From positions 3,547,001 through 3,611,000 of the forward strand of contig NZ_CP064356.1 in the NCBI RefSeq assembly GCF_018141545.1: a stretch of 64,000 nt of DNA, given 5' to 3'. Both the position numbers and the translations under genes were made by a program. The notes beneath the pieces are model-generated. The model made no database searches. It saw nothing but the letters and a program-made list of their open reading frames with translations, and had not been told where the DNA came from. The DNA comes from Miltoncostaea oceani (lineage in GTDB: Bacteria; Actinomycetota; Thermoleophilia; Miltoncostaeales; Miltoncostaeaceae). Positions within the stretch are counted from its first letter, which is position 1. Each line of letters begins with the position of its first letter. Shown here piece by piece: positions 41,598 to 49,844 of the stretch.

Positions 41598-42961
41598 CGC
41601 CCGGTCCCCGCGGCGACCACGTCGGCGATGCGCCGGCCGCGGGCGGTGCCGTACGAGAGGAACAGGTCCCGGACCGCCTCCCGGTACACGCCGCTCGCGG
41701 CCTCGGCGCACGCGTCGTCCCACGCGCCCGCCAGGCGCTCGAGGGCGGACGGGTCGGGGTCGCTCAGGTTCACGCGGATGGTGGTGGTCGCACCGACGTC
41801 GCCGAGGCCGTCGCCGGGGTAGACCGCGATGTGGCGGGCGCAGAGCGCGACGGTCAGCTCCTGGGCGCTCGCCCCGGTGCCGGAGACGTCGACGACGCAC
41901 GAGAACCCGTAGGACGGGTCGATGACCGGGGTGGCGATGGCCCGCAGCCGGGCGAGGTTGCCCCGGATGACCTCCTCGCCGCCCCGCAGCCACGCGTCGT
42001 CGACGAGGGCCGCGGCCGCGCCGACCTGCGCGACGCGGTTCGTGTTGAGGCGGACCGCGGCGATCTTGACCTGCAGGCACGCGCGGACGAGGGCCGGGTC
42101 GCCGCCGAGGGCGCCGATGCGCGCGCCGGCCATGCCGTGCCCGTGGGCGAGGCCGCTCGACACGAGGAGCGTGGCGCCGGGCCGGCCGCGCTGCACGTCG
42201 GCGACGGGGTGGTGGCGGGCGGCGGGGTCGACGCGGTGCGACGAGTGGGTGGTGTCGGCGAGGATCACGATGCCGTGCTCCTCCGACAGGGCGAGCAGGG
42301 CGTCGAGCTCGTCGCGGCGCTGCACCGTCCCGAACGGGTTCACCGGGTCGCAGACGACGATCATCTTCGTCCGCGGCGTGAGGGCGGCCGCGACGGCGTC
42401 CGGGTCGAGCCGCCACCCCGACGAGGCCGCCAGGTCGACCCACACCGGCACGCCTCCCGCGAGGCGCAGCGCCGGGACGAAGTGGAAGTAGCCGGGGTCG
42501 GTGACGATCACCTCGTCGCCGGGGTCGATGCAGGCGAGCGCCGCGTAGCCGACCCCCGCCTGCGCGCCCTCGGTGCCGATGACGTCGAACCCGTCGTCGC
42601 GGGCGCGGCCGAGCAGCCGGGTGGCCATGAGGTCGCGCAGCGGCTCGTCGAGGTCGGGCGAGTACGGGCCGACGTGCTCCGCGTCGACCGCCCCGCGCAT
42701 CGCGTCGAGGGCGCGCGGCGACGGGCCGATGTGGTTCGCCATCCAGCCGAGGTCGGCCCACTCGGCCCGGTCGAGGGCGATCGCCCCGTCCCGGTACACG
42801 TCGGCAGGGTCCCACCCGAGGATCCGGTAGGCGTCGCGGTAGGTCATGTAGTTGCCGAACCCCTGGGGGTCGGCGAGCACCGCGCGGGCGCGCTCCGATG
42901 CGAGCGGCACGTCGGCGGGGGCCGGGGGGCGCCACGTCAGCACCGACCGGGCGCGCGCCAT
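41594..42961 (-). CDS. Fold-type I aminotransferase homologue lacking the PLP lysine
   Basis: The 455-residue protein follows class I/II aminotransferases: GTEGAQAGVGYAALACIDPGDEVIVTDPGYFHF, DPVNPFGT, ILADTTH (Asp that binds PLP nitrogen) and the substrate Arg in TTTIRVNLSD. At the position of the SxSK Schiff-base lysine it reads SSGLAHGHGMAGARIG, with His in place of Lys and no other Lys near. It may be a non-canonical PLP enzyme like ColD, which uses His, or a non-catalytic protein. The ATG overlaps the carbamate kinase stop (ATGA). Confidence 0.82.
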   Translation of the reverse strand: MARARSVLTWRPPAPADVPLASERARAVLADPQGFGNYMTYRDAYRILGWDPADVYRDGAIALDRAEWADLGWMANHIGPSPRALDAMRGAVDAEHVGPYSPDLDEPLRDLMATRLLGRARDDGFDVIGTEGAQAGVGYAALACIDPGDEVIVTDPGYFHFVPALRLAGGVPVWVDLAASSGWRLDPDAVAAALTPRTKMIVVCDPVNPFGTVQRRDELDALLALSEEHGIVILADTTHSSHRVDPAARHHPVADVQRGRPGATLLVSSGLAHGHGMAGARIGALGGDPALVRACLQVKIAAVRLNTNRVAQVGAAAALVDDAWLRGGEEVIRGNLARLRAIATPVIDPSYGFSCVVDVSGTGASAQELTVALCARHIAVYPGDGLGDVGATTTIRVNLSDPDPSALERLAGAWDDACAEAASGVYREAVRDLFLSYGTARGRRIADVVAAGTGR

Positions 42962-43893
42962 CAGGGCGTGATCCGGGTGCCGCCGCGGCCGGCGAGGGCC
43001 TCGGCGACGCGCTCGAGCGACGTGACGATGGCGCTCGACCCGCCCCCCGCGATGAACTGGGCGGCCGCCTCGATCTTCGGCCCCATGCTGCCCGCGGGGA
43101 ACTGGCCGTCGGCCATGTGGGCCCGCGCCTCGGCGACGGTCATCGTCGCGACGGGACGCTCCTGCGGCGTGCCGAAGTCGAGGAGGACCTGGTCCACGCC
43201 CGTCACCAGCAGCAGGGCGTCGGCGCCGACGAGCGCGCCGATCAGCGCCGCGGCGAAGTCCTTGTCGATCACGGCGTCGACGCCGACGAGGTCCTCCCCG
43301 TCGCGGGCGACGGGGACCCCGCCGCCCCCACACGCGACGACGACCTCCCCCGCGTCGAGCAGGCTCCGGATCTCCCCGGCCTCGACCACCTCGACCGGCG
43401 TCGGCGACGCGACGACCCGCCGCCAGCCGCGCCCCGAGTCCTCGGCCACCGTCCACCCGCGCGACTCGGCGAGCCGCCGCGCCCGGCCCTCCGAGAAGAA
43501 CGGGCCGATCGGCTTCGTCGGGTTCTCGAAGGCGGGGTCGTCGCGGTTCACGACCACCTGGGTCATCACCGCCGCGACCGTGCGCTCCCGTCCCGCGGCG
43601 ACCATCGCGTCGCCGACGGCCTGGGAGAGGAGGTAGCCGAGCTGGCCCTGGGTCATCGCGCCGAGCGCGAAGAGCGGTTGCGGCGGGACCTCCCGCGCGA
43701 CGGCCTCCTGGGCCATCGCGAGCGCCCCGACCTGGGGGCCGTTGCCGTGGACGATCAGCAGGCGGTCGCCGTTCGCGAGGATCGCCACCGCGGTGCGCGC
43801 GACCTCGCGGGCCCGCTCCTCCTGGTCCCGGAAGGCACCGAGGCCCGCGGGTGCGAGAGCGTTGCCACCGATGGCCAGCACGACCGTCGCCAT
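42961..43893 (-). CDS. arcC: Carbamate kinase
   Basis: The 310-residue protein carries carbamate kinase landmarks: VLAIGGNALAP, LIVHGNGPQVGALA, FALGAMTQGQLGYLLSQA, ENPTKPIGPF, VACGGGGVPV, GVDAVIDKDFAAALIG, and FPAGSMGPKIEAA. It makes ATP from carbamoyl phosphate and ADP. With AllF, AllG and AllH in the same region it probably plays the part of E. coli AllK, drawing ATP from carbamoyl phosphate released by the carbamoyltransferase. ATG 43893 follows GAGGAGGT on the minus strand. The aminotransferase-like gene follows directly. Confidence 0.95.
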   Translation of the reverse strand: MATVVLAIGGNALAPAGLGAFRDQEERAREVARTAVAILANGDRLLIVHGNGPQVGALAMAQEAVAREVPPQPLFALGAMTQGQLGYLLSQAVGDAMVAAGRERTVAAVMTQVVVNRDDPAFENPTKPIGPFFSEGRARRLAESRGWTVAEDSGRGWRRVVASPTPVEVVEAGEIRSLLDAGEVVVACGGGGVPVARDGEDLVGVDAVIDKDFAAALIGALVGADALLLVTGVDQVLLDFGTPQERPVATMTVAEARAHMADGQFPAGSMGPKIEAAAQFIAGGGSSAIVTSLERVAEALAGRGGTRITP

Positions 43894-44058
43894 CGCCTCT
43901 ACCTCCTCGTGTACATGGAACCACCAGACCGGTTCGGCGTTCGGGAGGTTGCGCCAAGAGGGCCCGCGGGAGAGGATCCTACCTTCCGAATCGGCGGTGT
44001 CGTCCAATCGGATCGCGTGGACGACGCCGGCAGTGCCATTTCTCCGGGAGGAGCGAAC

Positions 44059-44544
44059 GTGGCGAAGATCGAGGGAATGAAGCCCGAGGCCGGCCAGGAG
44101 CTCTACGACGTCGCGGAGAAGGTCTTCCCCGACATCAAGGCCGAGCCTGGCGAGGAGGCATGGATCTTCATGCACACCGTGCCCTACGAGGGTTCGGTGG
44201 GGCTCGTCAACCTGCTCACGGCGACGCGCCTGGGCCGCAAGGGTTTCAAGGTCAGCCTGGTGCTCTACGGGCCGGGCGTGCTGATGGCGTCGGGCACCCG
44301 CGGGTACCCGGCCGTCGGCCAGGAGGCCTTCCCGGGTCACATGGCGATCAACAACCAGCTGAAGACCCTCATGTCCGAGGGGGCGACGATCTACGCGTGT
44401 CGCTTCGCCATGGGCGCCCTCTACGGCTTCCGCGAGGACGACCTGATCCCCGGGGTCAAGGCCTTCAACCCGCTGGACGTGCTCGACTCCGCGCTCACCG
44501 CGTGGCGGAACAAGGCCTTCCAGCTGAACACCTGGACGGTCTAG
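44059..44544 (+). CDS. Sll0783/MSMEG_0572-family nitrogen-starvation protein
   Basis: The 161-residue protein (VAKIEGMKPEAGQELYDV start; EEAWIFMHTVPYEGSVGLVNLLTATRLGRKGFKVSLVLYGPGV, read in parts) matches the marker protein of Nit1-type clusters. Its Synechocystis homologue Sll0783 is induced by nitrogen starvation and affects polyhydroxybutyrate accumulation. The biochemical activity is unknown; the fold resembles DsrE-like proteins, with Cys in YACRFAMGALYG. GTG 44059 has GGGAGGAG at 6-nt spacing. It heads the operon with 44573, the amidohydrolase, radical SAM and GNAT genes. Confidence 0.9.
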   Translation: MAKIEGMKPEAGQELYDVAEKVFPDIKAEPGEEAWIFMHTVPYEGSVGLVNLLTATRLGRKGFKVSLVLYGPGVLMASGTRGYPAVGQEAFPGHMAINNQLKTLMSEGATIYACRFAMGALYGFREDDLIPGVKAFNPLDVLDSALTAWRNKAFQLNTWTV

Positions 44545-44572
44545 CCGGTCCACGGCGGGCGATGCCGCTCCC

Positions 44573-45199
44573 GTGAGCGATCGCGACGACATCCTCAGGC
44601 GGTGGCGGCAGGGAGAGGAGCGCCTCTACCCCGTCGCCACCGTCCGTCCCGACCTCTACGAGGCCGTGGTCGGCGTCGTGCGCGCCCTCGCGGACCATCT
44701 CTCCACGGTCCCCGACCTCGACGCCCTCGTCATCACGTTCCGCACCGCGGGGCGTGACGACGAGCTGCGGGCGGCGGGGGTGCGGACCGTGGAGCTGTCG
44801 CCCGAGATCGACCTCGACCTGGTGCGCGACGCCGCATACCAGGTGCGGGCGCGCGAGCTGTCGATGCGCGCCTCGTCCGAGAGGACGGGGGCCGCGATAC
44901 GGCGGGCCCGCGCGGCCGGGGAGACCACCGCCGTGATCTGGGCGGAGGGGGAGCGCGAGCTCTGGCCGCCCTACCGGCGCGTCGAGATGTCGGTGTCCAC
45001 GGGGCGGGCCGTCGCGGTCTCGACCGCGATGGACCCCGACACCATGACGCCGCGCTACGCCCTGGAGGGGATCGCGCTCGACCCCGGCACCGGCGAGGCG
45101 CTCGACGCCGAGCCGATCGCGCCCCGGCGCGAGTTCTCCGACCCCGACGAGTGGCGCGCGGCGGCGGCGGCGCTCCGCGAATCCCTCCTGACCAGCTGA
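44573..45199 (+). CDS. Unknown 208-residue protein of the Nit1-like operon
   Basis: The soluble protein starts at GTG 44573, 28 nt after the Sll0783-like stop. It has an alpha-helical N-terminus (RRWRQGEERLYPVATVRPDLYEAVVGVVRALADHL, in parts), a beta region with VELSPEIDLDLVRDAAYQVRA, and a C-terminal domain with YRRVEMSVSTGRAVAVSTAMDPDT. No cysteine pair, nucleotide loop or membrane segment is present. I know no family for it. Its fixed place between two Nit1-type genes makes it a candidate extra component of that pathway. Confidence 0.8.
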   Translation: MSDRDDILRRWRQGEERLYPVATVRPDLYEAVVGVVRALADHLSTVPDLDALVITFRTAGRDDELRAAGVRTVELSPEIDLDLVRDAAYQVRARELSMRASSERTGAAIRRARAAGETTAVIWAEGERELWPPYRRVEMSVSTGRAVAVSTAMDPDTMTPRYALEGIALDPGTGEALDAEPIAPRREFSDPDEWRAAAAALRESLLTS

Positions 45200-45215
45200 C
45201 GACGGGAGACCCGAC

Positions 45216-46079
45216 GTGTCCCTGCCCGAAGGAATGAAGCGCAACGTGGTCGACGGCCACGCCCACATCGGCGAGATCGAGGCCTGGCCGTTCTACGGCA
45301 TCGACCATCCCGTGAAGCCGATCGTCTACGACTTCCCGCGGGCGAAGGACTACCTCAAGTACATGGACCGGTACGGCATCGAGCGCAGCCTCTGCATGTC
45401 GAACTACGGGATCCCGAAGCCCGAGCAGCCCTTCTCCCTGAACCCCGTGGTGATGGAGGCCGCGACGAGCAGCGACCGCATCCGCGGACTGCTGTGGGTG
45501 TCGTTCCTGCCGCGGGACAAGGAGCACACCCTCGAGGCCCTGAAGCACTGCGGCGAGGCCGGGATCATCGGCCTGAAGACGACGTTCCTGCTGGGGGGCA
45601 ACCCCAACCCCGAGGAGTGGGACGAGGAGACCAAGGCGATCGCCGACATGTGCTTCGACGCCTGCGAGAAGCACGACTACGTCTTCCACTTCCACACGTC
45701 GGCCGGCGGCAACAGCGACATCAACAACTTCATCCCGATGGTCGAGGCCTACGGGAAGCGCTGCAAGATCCACCTCGTCCACTTCGGCGGCGGCGTCAGC
45801 GGCCACATCAAGCTGGTGCCGAAGTTCCTGCAGTGGGTGAAGGACGGCTACAAGGTCTACACCGACACCTCGTGGGCGATCGGGTTCGGGGCCCGCTGGC
45901 TGCTCGTCGAGATCGAGAAGCAGGGGATCGGCGGCGACCGCGTCCTCTTCGGGTCCGACGAGCCGTGGTCCGACTTCATGAGCGAGTACTGGAAGATCGA
46001 GGGCGCCCCCGTCTCCGAGGAGCTGAAGAGGATGGTCCTGGTGGACAACTTCACGAAGCTCCACGAGAAGCACTGGTGA
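45216..46079 (+). CDS. TIM-barrel amidohydrolase in the Nit1-like operon
   Basis: The 287-residue amidohydrolase-2-type enzyme has metal ligands of the short family: HAHIG (HxH) near residue 16, GLKTTFLLGG on strand 4, YVFHFHTSAGG, KIHLVHFGGG, and the catalytic Asp in LFGSDEPWSD. It probably hydrolyses an amide or decarboxylates a small acid. It occupies the position where Nit1 clusters normally have a nitrilase, so it may replace it functionally. GTG 45216 follows GGGAGA; its stop overlaps the radical SAM start (GTGA). Confidence 0.88.
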   Translation: MSLPEGMKRNVVDGHAHIGEIEAWPFYGIDHPVKPIVYDFPRAKDYLKYMDRYGIERSLCMSNYGIPKPEQPFSLNPVVMEAATSSDRIRGLLWVSFLPRDKEHTLEALKHCGEAGIIGLKTTFLLGGNPNPEEWDEETKAIADMCFDACEKHDYVFHFHTSAGGNSDINNFIPMVEAYGKRCKIHLVHFGGGVSGHIKLVPKFLQWVKDGYKVYTDTSWAIGFGARWLLVEIEKQGIGGDRVLFGSDEPWSDFMSEYWKIEGAPVSEELKRMVLVDNFTKLHEKHW

Positions 46080-47245
46080 GCACGACCCGGATCCCGCCGT
46101 CGGACACCGGGTTCGACATCAAGACGCTCGCCGTCGAGCTGCAGTCGCTCGGCGTCCGGACCCGCGGCGGGACCCCCACGGGGCCCGGCGCGACCCGGGC
46201 GGGCGGCGCCGGCCCGTCGGACGCCGGCTTCGTCTGGATCGACGGCGCCCCGCTGACCGTCCCCGTGCACGGCGACTACGTGTCGCGGTCCCCGTACGAG
46301 CTGGTCATGCACAGCTCGGGCAAGGCGGGGCGGCTGCTGCGCGACGGCGTCGAGATCGGCCCGGTGCACCTGCACCCGCGCCCCCGGATCTACGACCTGG
46401 AGACGGCCGACGGGGTGCCGTACTGGAAGATCGCCCTGATGCACCTCGACAGCCTCGCGTCGACGGTGTTCCAGCGGTGCGTCTACTGGGGCACCGACGA
46501 GCAGTGCCACTTCTGCGCCATCGGCACGAGCCTCGCGAACGGCCGGACGGTGCCGGTGAAGACGCCGGCGCTGCTCGCGGAGGTGGCGGAGGCCGCCGCG
46601 CGGCTCGACGGCGCGAAGGACGTGACCCTCACCACGGGGACGCCGAACCGCGACGACCGGGGCGCGGCCTACATGGCGCGGTGCGCCGAGGCGATCCGCG
46701 AGTCGAGCGGCCTGCCGGTGCAGGTGCAGCTCGAGCCGCCGCACGACTTCGGCTGGTTCGCACGGCTGAAGGACAGCGGCGTCGAGGCCCTCGGCCTGCA
46801 CCTCGAGGTCTGGGACGAGGACGTCCTGCGGCGCGTCGCCCCGGGCAAGCACGCCCAGGGACGCGAGCTCTACCTGTCGGCCTGGGAGGCGGCGGTCGAG
46901 GTCTTCGGCCGCGGCCAGGTCTCGACGTACTTCATCCTCGGCCTCGGCGAGTCGGCGCAGTCGGTGATGGAGGGCTGCCGGGCCGCGATCGACCGGGGCG
47001 TCTACCCGTTCGTCGTGCCGCTTCGGCCGGCGCCGGGGAGCATCGTGGCGCACGAGACCCCGCCGTCGGTGGACTACATGCGCGAGGTCTACGAGATGGT
47101 GGCGCCGCTGCTGGCCGACGCCGAGATGCTCAGCCAGGGCGCCCGCGCGGGCTGCGTGCGCTGCCAGGCATGCTCGGCGCTCAGCACGTTCGAGCGGGCG
47201 TTCGGCGGCGGACGCGACGGGCAGCCGGCCGAGGAGGCCGCCTGA
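46076..47245 (+). CDS. MSMEG_0568-family radical SAM protein
   Basis: The 389-residue protein has C135, C144 and C147 in the spacing CX8CX2C (CVYWGTDEQCHFC), not the standard CX3CX2C. This, with TLTTGTPNRDDRG and the AYTLGLGE-like YFILGLGES, matches the MSMEG_0568/Sll0785 group of Nit1 clusters. A second Cys set GCVRCQAC at the C-terminus could bind an auxiliary iron-sulfur cluster. The reaction is unknown. It is tightly coupled to the amidohydrolase upstream and to the GNAT gene downstream (TGATG). Confidence 0.9.
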   Translation: MSTTRIPPSDTGFDIKTLAVELQSLGVRTRGGTPTGPGATRAGGAGPSDAGFVWIDGAPLTVPVHGDYVSRSPYELVMHSSGKAGRLLRDGVEIGPVHLHPRPRIYDLETADGVPYWKIALMHLDSLASTVFQRCVYWGTDEQCHFCAIGTSLANGRTVPVKTPALLAEVAEAAARLDGAKDVTLTTGTPNRDDRGAAYMARCAEAIRESSGLPVQVQLEPPHDFGWFARLKDSGVEALGLHLEVWDEDVLRRVAPGKHAQGRELYLSAWEAAVEVFGRGQVSTYFILGLGESAQSVMEGCRAAIDRGVYPFVVPLRPAPGSIVAHETPPSVDYMREVYEMVAPLLADAEMLSQGARAGCVRCQACSALSTFERAFGGGRDGQPAEEAA

Positions 47246-47754
47246 TGGGCGACCGGGGGGCGGGGGCGGGCGTGGACGTCCGCGTCGCCCGCTCCCCGGA
47301 GGACGTCGCCGCGCACCACCGCGTGCGGCGGGAGGTCTTCGTCGCAGAGCAGGGGATCTTCGAGCACGACGACCGCGACGCCTGGGACGACCACGCCCTG
47401 AAGGTCGTGGCCGAGGTCGACGGGCGGATCGTGGGGGCGGTGCGCCTCTACCCCCTCGACGAGGCGGGCCTCTGGAAGGGCGACCGCCTGGCGGTGCTGC
47501 GCGACGCCCGCCGCCTCCGCGTCGGCGCGCCCCTCGTGCGCTTCGCGGTCGCCACGGCGGGGGGCCACGGCGGCACCCGCATGATCGCGCTCATCCAGCG
47601 TCGCAACGTGCCGTTCTTCGGCAGCCTCGGCTGGAGCGCCATCGGCGCCGAGTCGGACTTCCGGGGCACGACCCACCAGGAGATGGAGATCGCCCTCGCC
47701 GGGGCCGAGCCGGGGTTCGCCCCCGGCGGCTACGCCTGGGCGTACGGGGTCTGA
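47245..47754 (+). CDS. Sll0786/MSMEG_0567-type GNAT acetyltransferase
   Basis: This 169-residue GNAT-fold protein has VRREVFVAEQGIFEHDDRDAWDDHAL (in parts), VAEVDGRIVGAVRLYPL and a C-terminal RRNVPFFGSLGWSAIG region. In mycobacteria the MSMEG_0567 protein joins this domain with an AIR-synthase-like domain; here the two are separate genes, with the second at 49792 on the other strand, as in cyanobacteria (Sll0786, Sll0787). The acetyl acceptor is unknown. GAGGAGG lies 8 nt before ATG 47245. Confidence 0.88.
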   Translation: MGDRGAGAGVDVRVARSPEDVAAHHRVRREVFVAEQGIFEHDDRDAWDDHALKVVAEVDGRIVGAVRLYPLDEAGLWKGDRLAVLRDARRLRVGAPLVRFAVATAGGHGGTRMIALIQRRNVPFFGSLGWSAIGAESDFRGTTHQEMEIALAGAEPGFAPGGYAWAYGV

Positions 47755-47873
47755 GCCCCGCGGCGGGCCCCCCGGGTGGGGGATCCGCACCGCCCCGATT
47801 CGACGCCGCCCCGCGCGTTCCGTAGGTTCCCGGGCACTGCCGGCGGCCCGTTCCCGAGAACGCCGAGGAGCCG

Positions 47874-49844
47874 ATGGGACACATGCGCGAGCGCGTCCGG
47901 CGACGGCGCGTCACGGGGGTCGCGATCGCGGCGGCGCTGGCCGCGGCGCCCGCCGGCGCGGGCGCGGCGCCCGTCGCCCTCCCGCCCGTGGACGTCTCCC
48001 CCGCGGGGTCGTCCGCGACGGCCCCGCGCGCGGGCATGGACGCCTCCGGCGCCCTCGTCGTGGTGTGGCAGGCGCCCCGCGCCGGCGGCCCCGCCGTGTG
48101 GGCGTCGACCCGGCCGCCCGCGGGCGCGCCCGGCGCGCCCGTCGCGATCTCGGCGGCGGGTGGCGGGTCGGCCCCGGCGCTCGCCGTCGCCCCCTCCGGC
48201 GAGGCGGTCGCGGCGTGGTGGCGGGCGGGTGACGCGGGCACGGTGGTGCAGGCCGCCCGCCGTGCGCCCGGCGGCGCGTTCGGCGCGCCCGTGGACCTCT
48301 CCGCCCCCGGCGCCTTCGCCCCCCAGGTGGCGCTCGCCGCGGACGGCGGGGCGGTCGTCGCGTGGCTGCGGTTCGACGGCGCCGGCACGGTGGTGGAGGC
48401 CGCGGTGCGTCCCCCGGGCGGCGCCTTCGGCCCGCCGATCCCCCTCTCGTCCCCCGGTCGCGACGCGTTCGCCCCGCAGGTCGCGGTCGCACCCGGCGGC
48501 CGCGTCGCCGTCGCGTGGAACCGCGGGCGCCCACCCGTCGTCGAGGCGGCGCTCGGCACCCTGACCGACGGGTTCGCCGCGGCCCGGCCGCTCTCGGAGG
48601 CCGGCGAGGACGCCTACGACCCCCAGATCGCCCTGACGCCCGGGGGCGGCGCGCTCGTCGCCTGGACGCGCTCCGACGGGGCGAGCGCCCGCACCCAGCT
48701 CGCCGTGCTCCCCGCCGATCCCGGCGCCGCCCCGGGCGCACCGGTCTCGGTCTCCGCGCCGGGCGCCGACGCCACCCAGCCCCAGGTCGCGGTCGACGCC
48801 GCCGGCGCGGCCGTGCTGACCTGGCGGCGCGGCGCGGGCGGCGCCGAGCGCGTCCAGGCGCTGACGCGGAGCCCCGCCGGGGTGCTCTCCGCCCCCGTCG
48901 ACGTGTCGCCCGCGGGCGCCGGCGCGGCCGACCCGCGTCTGGCCCTCGACGCCGCCGGGCGGGCCGTGATCGCGTGGCGGCGCACCGACGGCAGCGACCC
49001 GCGGGTCCAGATCGCGACCCGCGACCCCGGCGGCGCGTTCGCCGAGCCCGTCAGCGTGTCCGCCCGGGGCGCCGTCGTCGCCGACCCGCGCGTCGCCCTC
49101 GACGGCGGCGGCAACGGCGTCGTCACCTGGCGGCGGGCGACCGGCGACGACGACATCGTCCAGATCGCCGGCCTCGACGACGCACCGCCGGTGCTGCTCG
49201 ACGTGGAGGTCCCGGCGTCGGCGGTGGCGGGCGACCCGGTGCGGCTCGGCGTGCGGGCACGCGACGTCTGGTCGCCGCTCGCCCCCGGACCCACGTGGAG
49301 CTTCGGCCCCGGGGCGGGCGCCCTCGGCGCGTCGATCGAGCACACCTTCCCCGTCCGCGGCACCTACCTCGTGCGGATCGCCCAGGCCGACGCGATCGGA
49401 CGGGTCGCCGTGGCGGAGCGGACGATCGACGTCACCCCGCCCGCCCCGGTCTCGGCGCTGCGCGCGCCCGCCGGGACGCCGCCGCGGGCCGCGACGTCGC
49501 TCCGGCGGCCGGTGGCGCTGCGGATCGGGTGGGGCTGGCAGCGCCGCGCCGACCGGGTGTGGCTGCGGGTGACCGGCACCGCCGGACGCGCGCTGGCGGG
49601 GCGGCGGGTGATCGTCGAGCGGCGCGTCGGGGGCGGCACCCGTGTGCTCTGCCGCGTGCCGGTCACCCGGAGCGGCCGCGTCGCCGGCCGGTGCCGCGTC
49701 GACGCGCTGATGCGCCACGGCACGATCGCCCTGCGGGTGCGGGCACGGGTGACCGCCACCCGGACCACGCGCGCCCGGGCCCTGCCCTACGTCACCCGGA
49801 CGCTGGTCCCGGCGCCCCGGAAGCCCCCGGCCGCAACCCCGTGA
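47874..49844 (+). CDS. Secreted repeat protein (beta-propeller-like) with PKD-like domain
   Basis: The 656-residue protein has a basic N-terminus and signal peptide (hydrophobic residues 14-32, AGAGAAPVA cleavage region). About eight repeats of 48-52 residues follow, each of the form P-Q-V-A-x-D-x-x-G-x-A-V-V-A-W-x-R followed by A-x-R-x-P-G-G-x-F. This Trp-anchored repeat suits a beta-propeller. A PKD-like unit (SFGPGAGALGASIEHTFPVRG, in parts) and a basic beta-rich tail follow. ATG 47874 or 47883 follows GAGGAG. It interrupts the Nit1-like cluster and overlaps the next gene on the opposite strand by 53 bp. Confidence 0.8.
   Translation: MGHMRERVRRRRVTGVAIAAALAAAPAGAGAAPVALPPVDVSPAGSSATAPRAGMDASGALVVVWQAPRAGGPAVWASTRPPAGAPGAPVAISAAGGGSAPALAVAPSGEAVAAWWRAGDAGTVVQAARRAPGGAFGAPVDLSAPGAFAPQVALAADGGAVVAWLRFDGAGTVVEAAVRPPGGAFGPPIPLSSPGRDAFAPQVAVAPGGRVAVAWNRGRPPVVEAALGTLTDGFAAARPLSEAGEDAYDPQIALTPGGGALVAWTRSDGASARTQLAVLPADPGAAPGAPVSVSAPGADATQPQVAVDAAGAAVLTWRRGAGGAERVQALTRSPAGVLSAPVDVSPAGAGAADPRLALDAAGRAVIAWRRTDGSDPRVQIATRDPGGAFAEPVSVSARGAVVADPRVALDGGGNGVVTWRRATGDDDIVQIAGLDDAPPVLLDVEVPASAVAGDPVRLGVRARDVWSPLAPGPTWSFGPGAGALGASIEHTFPVRGTYLVRIAQADAIGRVAVAERTIDVTPPAPVSALRAPAGTPPRAATSLRRPVALRIGWGWQRRADRVWLRVTGTAGRALAGRRVIVERRVGGGTRVLCRVPVTRSGRVAGRCRVDALMRHGTIALRVRARVTATRTTRARALPYVTRTLVPAPRKPPAATP

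Noticed and set aside
47755-47800. GC-rich CCCCC/GGGGG hairpin after the GNAT gene as a terminator
   Set aside because: The stem is only about five pairs within a uniformly GC-rich stretch and cannot be told from chance.
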